A DNA stretch of 64,000 nt. It comes from CAVVEQ01 sp963806635. GTDB lineage: Bacteria > Chloroflexota > Anaerolineae > Anaerolineales > Anaerolineaceae. The DNA is taken from NCBI GenBank assembly GCA_963806635.1, contig CAWDZA010000015.1, forward strand, positions 1,364,001 to 1,428,000, in the 5' to 3' direction. The position numbers were made by a program, and so were the translations under genes. Shown piece by piece: positions 16,757 through 25,373 of the stretch. Under the pieces are notes generated by a model. The model was given only the letters and a program-made list of their open reading frames with translations. It was not told where the DNA came from and searched no databases. Numbering within the stretch: the first letter of the stretch is position 1; each line of letters opens with the position of its first letter.

Positions 16757-18372
16757 ATGGATAAAGAAGATCATTTCGTTCGACCTGGGCACCGGCGGGA
16801 ACAAGGCTTCGCTCTACGATGCGGAGGGCAACTGCCTGGCAAGCGCCTTCGTGCCCTACCCCACCGCCTATCCGCAGGTGGGCTGGCACGAGCAGCGCCC
16901 ACCGATTGGTGGAAGGCGGTGGTCGAAAGCACCCGCAAGCTGCTGCAATCCAGCAAGGCCGACCCACAAGACGATCGTCTGCGTTGGCCATCTCGGGGCA
17001 CAGCCTGGGGGCGGTGCCGGTGGACAAGGACGGGAACTTGCTGCGCGAAGCCACCCCCATCTGGTCGGATATCCGCGCCCAGGAGGAAGCCGCCGAATTC
17101 TTCAAAACCGGTGGATCCCGACGAATGGTACCTGACCACCGGCAACGGTTTCCCGGCCGCCTGCTACACGGTCTTCAAGGTGATGTGGTATCGCAAACAC
17201 GAGCCGGAGATGTGGCAGAAAGTGCGCCAAGATCCTGGGCACCAAGGACTACATCAACTTCCGGCTGACCGGGCAGAATGCAAGACCGATTTTTCCTACG
17301 CCTCGGGCACGGGCGTCTACGACCTGACAGGGTGGCAATACGAGCCGAAATTCATCGCCGCCAGCGGTCTGCCGGCCGAGATCTGGCCGGAGATCGTCCC
17401 CTCCACCCAGATCCTGGGCACGCTGCTGCCGGAAGCTGCCAAAGCGCTTGGGACTGAGCCGAGAGCGTGCAGGTGGCTGTGCGGCGGGGTGGATAACTCC
17501 TGCATGGCGCTGGGCGCCAAGAACATCCGCGACGGGCGGGTGTATACTTCGCTGGGATCCGTCGGCCTGGATCGCGGTCTCATCCGAGCAGCCGGTGCTG
17601 GATAAGCAGTCTACAAGCCGTTTGTTTTCGCCCACGTCATGCCCGGGCATGTTCACCTCGGCGGTCAGCATCTTCTCCGCCGGCACCTCCTTCGCCTGGG
17701 TGAAGGACAACCTTTGTGCAGCAACCTGGTCGAGGAAGCCGCGCGAACCGGCGAGGATGTCTACATGCTGATGAACCGCGAGGCCGCCAAAGCACCGGTC
17801 GGCGTCGAACAAGCTGCTCTTCAACCCCAGCCTGGCAGGCGGTACCTCGCAGGATGATAGCGTGCATCTCCGCGGGGCGTACATTGGTCTGGATCTGAAA
17901 CACGGCAAGCCCGAACTTATCCGTGCTGCCATGGAAGGCATCGCCATGAACCTGCGCCTGCGCCTGGACCTGCTGCGCAAGTACACCCGCCTGGAGGATG
18001 AGATCCTGTTTGTGGGCGGCGGGGCAAAGAGCCGCTTCTACCTGGGCATCTTCGCCGATGTCTTCAACACGCGCATCCTGAAGACCAACATCGACCAGGA
18101 TGCCGGCGCCCTGGGCGCAGCCGCCATCGCCGCGGTCGGGATGCGGACTGTGGAAGGATTTCAACCGCATCGACGAGATCCACAAGACGGTCGAGCTGGT
18201 GGAGCCCGACCCGGAGAATAATCGCAAATACGAGAAGTTGCTCCCGATCTTTGCCCAGGCAACGGGTTACCTGGCCAGGGTCAGCGACGCTTTGAATGCA
18301 AGTCGAACTATAAGAAACCAAGTGCAACCGATCAGGATCGGTGCATCCAGAACGCTGACTTTTCGATCGTAA
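16757..18372 (+). CDS. Second FGGY-family carbohydrate kinase, many frameshifts
   Basis: A xylulokinase-type kinase reconstructed over at least ten indels (clear ones near 16766, 16900, 16970, 16988, 17110, 17228, 17281, 17465, 17572, 17815 and 18150). Recognisable in order: SFDLGTGGNKASLYDAEG, VGISGHSLGAVPVD, GGVDNSCMALGAKN, TSLGSSAWIAVSS, HLRGAYIGLDLKHGKPELI and EILFVGGGAKSRFYLGIFAD. The true end is unclear; the last open frame stops at 18372. It is distinct from the kinase at 7688. Either a real decaying gene or, more likely, uncorrected read errors, because amino-acid conservation is intact between shifts. Confidence 0.75.
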
Positions 18373-18484
18373 TGCAGGTATACGGTTGCCAGTGAATAGT
18401 TATAATAACAAATCACGGCACGCCTGCCAATCGCCGGACTGAACAGAAGCTACGAAAACAAACATGTCGAAAGGATAAAATGCA

Positions 18485-19457
18485 ATGAAAATCGGTCTGT
18501 TTACCGCCACATTTCTGGATATGAAGATTGAAGATGTTTTCAAAATGGCTTCCGGCCTGGGTTACGAGGCAGTGGAAATGCCTGCCTTTGCCAACAACCC
18601 GCACCTCGATATCGAAGAGGTCGTCAAAGGCAGTAAGGCTGCCGAGCTGAAGAAGCTGGTGAAGGATCTACGGCCTGATCATCTCAGCCCTGGCGAATCA
18701 CCCCGAAGGTCAGATCGTCCTGGGTCCCTATGGCAAGGATACCGATGGTATTTACCCCGGCACCAAGGAAGAGAAGATCAAATTCGGCACCGAGCGCATG
18801 ATCAAGACCGCCCAGGCCGCCAATGCCCTGGAAGTGCCCGTGGTCACCGGTTTCATCGGCTGCGAGAACTTCGGACGCTTCTTCCCCTGGCCCTATTCCA
18901 AAGGCTGGTCGGATATGGAGCAGGAATTCGTCGAACGCTGGAGCCCGATCCTGGATAAATTCGGCGAGTACGGTGTCAAATTCGCCCACGAACCGCACCC
19001 CAACGAGCTGGCCTACAACGTGGAAACCGCTCTGCGCGCGGTGGAACTGATGGGCGGGCGCAAGGAGTTCGGTTTCAACTTCGACCCCGCCAACCTGATC
19101 TACCTGGGCATCGACGTCGAGAACTTCATCGACGCCCTGGCTCCCAAGATCTACCACGTGCACGCCAAGGATGGCGAGGTGGTTGCGCACAACGTGCGCC
19201 GCTCGGGCGTCATCCCGCAGGGCGACTGGCAGCGCCTGGGCCGCGGCTTCCGCTTCCGCATCCCCGGCTGGGGCTCCGTGCCGTGGAAGAAGGTCATCAC
19301 CGAGCTTTCGCTGATCGGCTACGATTACGTCATGAGCTACGAGCATGAGGATGTGACCATGAGCCGCAACGATGGCATCACCAAGACCATCGCCTACCTG
19401 AAACCCCTTCTGATCGAAGCACCCTACGAAGGGCGCCATGACGTGTTATTCAACTAA
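18485..19457 (+). CDS. Sugar phosphate isomerase/epimerase (TIM barrel), one frameshift
   Basis: A 323-residue xylose-isomerase-like barrel. Removing the C at 18668 joins KKLVKD to YGLIISALANHPEGQ and restores a single frame. Metal ligands are suggested by Glu in FAHEPHPNE, Asp in NFDPANLIY, His in YHVHAKDGE and Glu in MSYEHED. The length and the HAKD motif resemble inosose dehydratase/IolI-like and 3-dehydroshikimate-like barrels. The ATG at 18485 is 112 bp beyond the kinase; the alcohol dehydrogenase begins 30 bp after the stop, so they are cotranscribed. Confidence 0.85.
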
Positions 19458-19487
19458 CCTTATTATTATCGAAAAGGAGTATGATCT

Positions 19488-20554
19488 ATGGCAAACACAA
19501 TGAAAGCGGCTGTTTTTGAGGCCATCAAGAAAATTGTTGTCAAAGAAGTACCCATCCCCGAGATCGGTCCGGATGACGTCCTGATCAAAGTGAAGAATAC
19601 CGGTATCTGCGGCACCGACTGGAGCATCTACAACGGCTGGTATTCCGCCGATAAGCTGCCCATGATCGCCGGGCATGAGTTCTCAGGCGTGATCTCCCAG
19701 GTCGGCAAAAACGTAAAGGGACTTAAAGAGGGCGACCGGGTCACCGCGGATATCAATATGTCCTGCGGGCACTGCTACTATTGCACTGCAGCGACAACTA
19801 CCTGATGTGCGACCAGTTCACCCAGCTGGGCATCCACACCGATGGCACCTTCGCCGAATATCGTCCAGTGCGGAAGCGAAACTGGTGCACATCCTGCCCG
19901 ATAGCATGACCTTCGAAGACCGGCGCGTTCATCGAACCTGTCTCCTGCTGTATCCATGCCGCCAAAGCGATGAATGCCCGCATGGGCGGCAGCATGGCGG
20001 TCATCGGCTGCGGCCTGGGTGTGCTGCACGCCCGCATGGCGGTGCTGCGCTCCTGCGCGCCGGTCATCGTCATCGGCGATAACCAGCACCGGCTTGAACA
20101 TCGCCAAGCAAATGGGCGCCGATTACATCATCAACAGCAAGGAAGTGACCGATACCGGTGGCCGAAGTGAAAGATCTCACCGGCGGGCGCGGCGCGGATT
20201 ACGTGATCGAAGCCGTTGGTTCGGTGAAGACCTACGAGCAGGCGTTCGCCATGGTGCGCAAGGGTGGGACGCTTTCTGCCTTCGGGATCACTGGCGAGGA
20301 TGATGTGATGCAGATCCGCCCGTTCGAGTTCGTGCTGGGCGAGAAGAAGATCACCGGTTCCTGCGCCGGCATCGCGGACGATTGGCCGGATGCCATCACC
20401 CTGCTGCAGTACGGTCACATCGACCCGAACCCCGCTGTTCTCCATGAAGGTTCCGCTGGAGGATCTGGAATGGGCGCTGCACGAGCTGCGCAGCGACCCC
20501 AACCTGTTCAAGATCTTCGTCTCCCCCGATTCCACCAAGCGGGAAGTCCTCTAA
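19488..20554 (+). CDS. Second zinc-dependent alcohol dehydrogenase (MDR), several frameshifts
   Basis: About 350 residues, like sorbitol or threonine dehydrogenase. Catalytic zinc residues are in TGICGTDWS, IAGHEFSGV and FIEPVSC; the structural zinc site begins CGHCYYC, reaching a fourth Cys in YLMCDQF after a shift. The NAD motif is MAVIGCGLGVLHARMAV. Indels lie near 19787, 19862, 19922, 20090, 20157 and 20437. The C-terminus (STKREVL) ends at TAA 20552-20554. A strong hairpin follows at 20562-20599. Paralogue of the enzyme at 10310; together they suggest two oxidation steps on a polyol. Confidence 0.82.
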
Positions 20555-20561
20555 TTTCAAA

Positions 20562-20599
20562 ATACCAGCAGCCTGCGGTTCCACGCAGGCTGCTGGTAT
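20562..20599. terminator. Perfect 16-bp hairpin between alcohol dehydrogenase and VOC genes
   Basis: ATACCAGCAGCCTGCG (20562-20577) and CGCAGGCTGCTGGTAT (20584-20599) pair perfectly around a 6-base loop, starting 7 bases after the dehydrogenase stop. No U-tract follows, so it is not a textbook intrinsic terminator. It could protect the upstream message or reduce read-through into the two-gene VOC/oxidoreductase unit. Confidence 0.6.
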
Positions 20600-20618
20600 G
20601 GAATCATGGAGTGTTACA

Positions 20619-21080
20619 TTGAAAATCGAAAGAATTGAGCACTTTTCGATAAACTGCATCGATTACCCAAAATCGAGAGAATTCTATGAAGGTATCCTGG
20701 GTTTCCCATTTCTGGAGACCGTGGATTGCGGCGAATTCGATATCAGCTACTTCGCCCTGCCCGGAGGCAGCCGCCTGGAACTGTTTGATTACCGCGGTTC
20801 CAACCAGGTTGTGAACCGCGCGGAGAGCGAAAGCGGCCTGCGCCATGTGGCGTTCCAGGTGGAGGATGTGGCGGCGCATGAAAAAGAGCTGAGGGCTGCC
20901 GGGGTGGAGATCACCCTTGCCACCTGCGACCTGCCCAACCTGGGAGCGCGTGTTTTGCTCTTCCTGGATCCGAACGGCGTGGTCCTCGAATTTTGCGAAA
21001 AGTTAAGATTAGCGAAATCAACTAAGACTCAAGGAGGTAAGAAGGAATGGATAAACGAGAAATATTGCTCTCCCCCCTGA
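20619..21080 (+). CDS. VOC family protein (glyoxalase/dioxygenase fold)
   Basis: A vicinal-oxygen-chelate protein of about 153 residues. The metal triad/tetrad is visible: His in IEHFSINC, Glu in RLELFDYRG, His in LRHVAFQVED and Glu in VVLEFCEKL. The frame is open from an ATG at 20598 that lies inside the preceding hairpin; the TTG at 20619 (MKIERIEHF) matches the usual N-terminus. The C-terminal tail overlaps the next gene by 34 bp. Members are lactoylglutathione lyases, epimerases or ring-cleaving dioxygenases; the reaction here is unknown. Confidence 0.8.
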   Translation: MKIERIEHFSINCIDYPKSREFYEGILGFPFLETVDCGEFDISYFALPGGSRLELFDYRGSNQVVNRAESESGLRHVAFQVEDVAAHEKELRAAGVEITLATCDLPNLGARVLLFLDPNGVVLEFCEKLRLAKSTKTQGGKKEWINEKYCSPP

Positions 21081-22288
21081 AGATCGGCAGCCATACATCC
21101 CAGAACCGGTTCTTCATTCAGGCGATGGAATGCAACGACGGTGATAAGGATGGCAACCCGACCGATCTGACCTACCAGCGGTATGAGAAGCTCTTCAAAG
21201 GCGAAGCGGGGTTGGTCAGCCTGGAAGCCATCACCATCACGGATAAAAACCGCTCGCGCATGAACCAGCTTTTCATCATGCCGCAAAACAAAGCCGCGCT
21301 GGAGAAATTCGTCCGCCGCATGCGCGAGGTGAACCCCAAGACGCTCTTCATCTTCCAGCTCACCCACTCCGGTGAGCTGAGCAACCCTGAATTCTCGAAA
21401 AAACTCTCTGTGAAACCCCTGCCTGGTTATCAGGCGGATATCTTCACCGAGGAGGAATTCGAGAAGATCATGCAGGATTTCGTCCTGGCTGCCAAAATGA
21501 CCTACGATGTGGGCGCGGATGGCATCGACATGAAATTCTGCCACGGCTACCTCGGCTCGCAGATCCTCCGCCCGTATAACGATCGCAAGTGGAAATATGG
21601 CGGCACGTGGGAAAACCGGCGCCAGTTCGCCTTTGACCTCTACGAGCGTATCCGTAAAGCTGTTCCGGATAAAAACTTCCTGATCGGCTCCAAGATCTCC
21701 GTCTGGGAAGGCTTTCCGGGCGGGTTTGGCACCGCGGGACCGGATACCCCGGTGATCGACCTGAGCGAACCCATCGACCTCGTCAAAGGGCTGGAGGAGC
21801 GCGGCGCGCAATTCATCATCCAATCCGCCGGCAGCCCGTCCATCACCATCAGCCTCACCCAGGCCGATAAGGACCACCCCTACTTCGCCTACTTGCACCA
21901 GTTCTTCGCCAAGGTGCTTAAGGAGAATGTAAAGGGCGATACCGTGGTTGTCGGTTCCAACTATTCGGTTTTTGGTAAAGGCAAGAGCCGCCTGCAGGCT
22001 GTCGCCTCCGAAGATAGCGCCCTGCTGGCTTATGGCGCCAAGAACATCGAAAATGGCTACGTGGATATGATCGCCCTTGGGCGGCAATCCTTTGCCGATC
22101 CCTTCCTACCGCAAAAGGTACGCGAAAACCGCGAGGACGAGATCGATTTCTGCACCGCCTGCGATAACTGCCTGGAGTTGCTCATCCAGCAATCTCCAAT
22201 CGGCTGCTGTACCTATAACAAGACCTACACCGATATTTTGGTGCAGACCCGCAAGGAAAAAGGCAAGCTGAAACAAAACCACACCTAG
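21047..22288 (+). CDS. Old-yellow-enzyme-like NADH:flavin oxidoreductase with Fe-S motif
   Basis: A 413-residue FMN TIM-barrel oxidoreductase related to 2,4-dienoyl-CoA reductase and trimethylamine dehydrogenase. N-terminal LKIGSHTSQNRFF, FQLTHSGE (His of the FMN/substrate site), FCHGYLGSQILRPYNDRKWK and the phosphate-binding end (MIALGRQSFADP) are typical. The C-terminus has CTACDNC followed eleven residues later by CC, a pattern for a [4Fe-4S] cluster. There is no C-terminal FAD domain, so electrons must come from another protein. AAGGAGG at 21031-21037 precedes the ATG. Likely reduces an enone or oxidises a ring intermediate of the pathway. Confidence 0.85.
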   Translation: MDKREILLSPLKIGSHTSQNRFFIQAMECNDGDKDGNPTDLTYQRYEKLFKGEAGLVSLEAITITDKNRSRMNQLFIMPQNKAALEKFVRRMREVNPKTLFIFQLTHSGELSNPEFSKKLSVKPLPGYQADIFTEEEFEKIMQDFVLAAKMTYDVGADGIDMKFCHGYLGSQILRPYNDRKWKYGGTWENRRQFAFDLYERIRKAVPDKNFLIGSKISVWEGFPGGFGTAGPDTPVIDLSEPIDLVKGLEERGAQFIIQSAGSPSITISLTQADKDHPYFAYLHQFFAKVLKENVKGDTVVVGSNYSVFGKGKSRLQAVASEDSALLAYGAKNIENGYVDMIALGRQSFADPFLPQKVRENREDEIDFCTACDNCLELLIQQSPIGCCTYNKTYTDILVQTRKEKGKLKQNHT

Positions 22289-22309
22289 TCATTCATCCTC
22301 CTTTTGGGA

Positions 22310-22343
22310 AACGACCTGCCTTTGAACGGGCAGGTCGTTTTCA
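22310..22343 (+). terminator. Intrinsic terminator after the sugar operon
   Basis: AACGACCTGCC (22310-22320) and GGCAGGTCGTT (22329-22339) form an 11-bp stem with an 8-base loop followed by TTTCATT. It starts 21 bases after the oxidoreductase stop and marks the end of the catabolic operon. Confidence 0.85.
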
Positions 22344-22433
22344 TTAAGATGAGTCTGTAATTCTGAGCGGAAATCTCTCTTCAATAGCTTCATTTATAAT
22401 AATTTGAATTCCATCCAAAAAGGTCGATTGCAC

Positions 22434-22926
22434 ATGACTGCCCCGCTCAGCGCCAGCGCCCAACAATTTCAGGATCACCTCGCCAGTCGTGGATATCCCA
22501 ACCGGGTGGTAGAGATGCCTGATTCCACCCGCACCTCCACGGAAGCGGCGGCTGCCATTGGCTGTTCGGTCGCGCAAATCGCCAAATCCATTATCTTCAG
22601 ATCGGAGCAAAATGATTCGGTCCTCGCGGTGATGGTCGTTGCCAGCGGAATAAACCGGGTGGATGAAAAGAAGGTCGAGGCTTTGATCGGGCACCCCGGT
22701 CCGCAAAGCCGACGCGGATTTTGTCCGCCAGCAGACGGGTTATTCGATCGGCGGGGTCCCCCCCACCGGGCATGACCATCCGGTGAAGATCCTGATCGAT
22801 GAGGACCTGATGCAATTCAGTGAGATCTGGGCTGCGGCAGGATCACCGCATGCGGTGTTTCAATTAACCCCCGCCACGCTCGTAGAAATGACGGCTGGGA
22901 CGGTGGCTAATATCCGGGTGGATTGA
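22434..22926 (+). CDS. YbaK/EbsC-type aminoacyl-tRNA deacylase, one frameshift
   Basis: A protein of about 163 residues in the YbaK/prolyl-tRNA editing domain family, which hydrolyses mischarged aminoacyl-tRNA in trans. Recognisable: STRTSTEAAAAIGCSVAQIAKSIIF with the substrate-pocket Lys, VASGINRVDEKKVEALIG, then after removal of one C near 22693 DADFVRQQTGYSIGGVPPTGH and HAVFQLTPATL. The ATG at 22434 (MTAPLSASA) is preferred over the upstream open frame. Transcribed alone; a TATAAT lies at 22395-22400 without a clear -35 box. Confidence 0.85.
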
Positions 22927-22943
22927 AGCCTAGAGTATATATT

Positions 22944-24092
22944 TTATTGAGCGAACCGCCCTGCCAGCGCCTGATACCCCCGGACAGCCAAATCCAGCTG
23001 GGAAACTTCGAGGAATTCATTTATGGAATGCGCCTGGACGATATCCCCAGGCCCAAAAACAACCGCTGGAATACCCAGCACGCCCGCGCTGTAGCTTGCA
23101 TTGGTGCAATAGGGCACCGGGAAAAGCTCTGAGGTAATATCCGCGGAATGCAGTGCAGCCAGGCAATTTTGAACGAGTGCCGTGTCTTTTCCCGAATCCC
23201 AGGCAGGGTGAAAATCCTCCCGGGTGAATTTTTCTCCCGTGTAGCTCGTATAGGTGACCCTGTCCATTTCCACCGATGCGCCTGGGATACCAGTAACTGT
23301 CGCGCGATAATCCGCCAAAATGCTTTCCGCGGTTTCTCCGGGCATCAACCTCCGGTCGAGGGTCAGGCGGCATTCCGCGGGTACCGTGGAAAGGCTCGGG
23401 AATGGGCTCGAGATCAGCTCGATCGGCGCGTGGCTGCCCCTGCCCAGAGATGGATCAGAGAGGAAGGTGTGGCGGGAGAGTTTTTCGGCGAGGGCTGCCA
23501 TTGCGTAGACGGCATTTCCGGATTGATCATCCGACGAAGAATGCGCCGCCCTGCCCGGCACGCGGAAAGTGACCCGCGCCCTGCCGCGCTGCCCAAAGCC
23601 CAGGTTGCAGTGCGTGGGTTCGCCGATGACCACCAGGTCCGGGCGAAGGGCATCTACCACTTGCTGCAGACCGATCCCCTCAAAGGTTTCCTCCCCCACG
23701 CTGCCGACCACGTAAATGACTCCCTTAAATTCCGTTCGCGGTAATGCGGAAAGCCCGGCGATCATGGCTGCCAGGGAGCCTTTGTTGTCGGTTGCGCCCC
23801 GCCCCCACACTCGGCCATCTTGAAATTCCCCGCTGAAGGGATCGTGCGTCCATTTTTCAGCATCCACCGCCGGAACCACATCCATGTGCGCGTCGAAAAC
23901 CAGCTTTCCACCCGGCTGCGAGCCGTGCAGTTCGCCGACCAGGTTCCCCGCCGCGTCGCGCCACACCCGGTCAAAGCCTGCCTCCCGCATGGCATTCTCC
24001 GCCGCATCCGCGGCGCCGCCCTCATGCCCGGAAAGGCTGGCGTTTCTAACGAGGGATTGCAGGATTTCGACTGGAGTGGGTTGGTTGGGCAT
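22944..24092 (-). CDS. M20 family metallo-amidohydrolase (ArgE/DapE/ACY1-like)
   Basis: A 382-residue zinc amidase/deacylase. Zinc ligands and catalytic residues: His and Asp in VFDAHMDVVPA, Asp in GRGATDNKGSLAAM, the EE pair in GSVGEETFEG, and His in AAHSSSDDQSG of the lid region. GAGG five bases before the ATG at 24092 (MPNQPTPVE) decides that start over the TTG at 24110. It ends the leftward pyrimidine cluster; a likely job is hydrolysis of N-carbamoyl-beta-alanine (beta-ureidopropionase role), an inference from context only. Alternatives are acetylornithine- or dipeptide-type deacylase. Confidence 0.82.
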   Translation of the reverse strand: MPNQPTPVEILQSLVRNASLSGHEGGAADAAENAMREAGFDRVWRDAAGNLVGELHGSQPGGKLVFDAHMDVVPAVDAEKWTHDPFSGEFQDGRVWGRGATDNKGSLAAMIAGLSALPRTEFKGVIYVVGSVGEETFEGIGLQQVVDALRPDLVVIGEPTHCNLGFGQRGRARVTFRVPGRAAHSSSDDQSGNAVYAMAALAEKLSRHTFLSDPSLGRGSHAPIELISSPFPSLSTVPAECRLTLDRRLMPGETAESILADYRATVTGIPGASVEMDRVTYTSYTGEKFTREDFHPAWDSGKDTALVQNCLAALHSADITSELFPVPYCTNASYSAGVLGIPAVVFGPGDIVQAHSINEFLEVSQLDLAVRGYQALAGRFAQ

Positions 24093-24179
24093 GGGGTCCT
24101 CGGGATTCAAAAGTTGAGTAGTTGAATGGTTGATTGGGGGAAAAATCTATCGTGAAATTGATTTCATCACATGATCAGA

Positions 24180-25373
24180 TCAAGCAATCGCTATACACTC
24201 CGGCACCGGGCAGACCTGGGCGCACAGTCCGCAGCCCACGCACAGATCGGCTTGGACAACCGGCACCCGATCTGGAGGGAATTCGATCGCCATGTGCCCG
24301 CCATCTTCGCAGGCGCGGTAACACAGCCCGCAGCCGATGCATACATCCAGATCGATGCGCGAGATCACCTTCACCCCGTGGGTAAGTTCCGCATGCTCCG
24401 CAAGGCGCGGGAGCGCCAGACCTGTCACATCCGCGGGGGAAGAATAGCGGTGATCGTCCAACCAGCGGTTCAGCCCGTCGGTCAAAGGGTTGATCATCCC
24501 AAACCCGCGCTGCAGGACCGCCGTGCACACCTGGACCGTGCCTGCGCCCAGCAGAAGGTATTCGAGAGCATCGCGCCAATCGTAGATGCCCCCCACCCCC
24601 GAAATGGGGATCTTCACCGCGCCGGCAAGGTCAGCAACAACGCGCAGACCCACCGGCTTGATCGCCCTCCCGGAATATCCTCCGCGGGTGCCCTTGCCCT
24701 GCACGCTGGGAAGCGGCGAGAAGGTAGCCAGGTCGATCCCACCGATGCCTTCCAGGCAATCGATTGCGCAGATGCCGTTGCCCCCACCCAGCTCGACGGC
24801 TCTGCCGATGCTTCGGATATCGGTCACGCTGGGGCTTAATTTGACATACACCGGGATATTTTTCGAAGCTTCCACCACCCAATGGGTGACCATCTCCGTC
24901 TGGCGGGCATCCTGGCTGACCATCCAGCCCTGGGTTTGTTCGCCTTCCAGCTCCGCCCCCTGCGGGCAGGAGATGCTGGCTTCGATCATATCCGCGCCGG
25001 CTTGCTCCGAGATCGTCACCAATTCCCGCCATTCCGAGCGGGTGCTGCCCATCAGGCTGGCGATCATCCGTTTTTCAGGGAGACGCTGCTTAAGCCAGGC
25101 GATATCCTCCGCGATCTCGTGGATATGCCGCTCCGAAAGCAGGTCGGTATTCTGCAGCCCCACCAGCCCCGCTCCCGGGCGAATGCCCGACATGATCGGG
25201 TAGGCGATGGATACTTCCTCGCTTTCCAGGGAGGTGGTTTTCAATACTGCGCCAGCCCATCCGGTTTCCAACCCACGGGCGGTCATCTCGCGGTTGTCGG
25301 TGGAAGGCGAGGCAGCCAGGATGAACGGGTTTTCGAAGTGTACCCCGCAAAAATCCACGCGCAGATCAGCCAT
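24180..25373 (-). CDS. preA: NAD-dependent dihydropyrimidine dehydrogenase subunit PreA
   Basis: A 397-residue fusion of a dihydroorotate dehydrogenase-like FMN barrel with a C-terminal two-[4Fe-4S] ferredoxin domain. The barrel has FILAASPSTDNREM, VKLSPSVTDIR and GVGGIYDWRDALEYLLLGA (FMN phosphate site); the ferredoxin part has CIGCGLCYRAC and CVGCGLCAQVCPVPEC. This is the layout of E. coli PreA, which with PreT reduces uracil and thymine to 5,6-dihydropyrimidines. Its start codon overlaps the preT stop by 8 bp. Confidence 0.92.
   Translation of the reverse strand: MADLRVDFCGVHFENPFILAASPSTDNREMTARGLETGWAGAVLKTTSLESEEVSIAYPIMSGIRPGAGLVGLQNTDLLSERHIHEIAEDIAWLKQRLPEKRMIASLMGSTRSEWRELVTISEQAGADMIEASISCPQGAELEGEQTQGWMVSQDARQTEMVTHWVVEASKNIPVYVKLSPSVTDIRSIGRAVELGGGNGICAIDCLEGIGGIDLATFSPLPSVQGKGTRGGYSGRAIKPVGLRVVADLAGAVKIPISGVGGIYDWRDALEYLLLGAGTVQVCTAVLQRGFGMINPLTDGLNRWLDDHRYSSPADVTGLALPRLAEHAELTHGVKVISRIDLDVCIGCGLCYRACEDGGHMAIEFPPDRVPVVQADLCVGCGLCAQVCPVPECIAIA

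Noticed and set aside
13904..20554. Programmed frameshifting in this operon
   Set aside because: No slippery heptamers or common signal; shifts are too many and in both directions, which fits read error.
21029..22087. A 352-codon minus-strand frame
   Set aside because: Shadow of the old-yellow-enzyme-like gene, which has FMN and Fe-S motifs.
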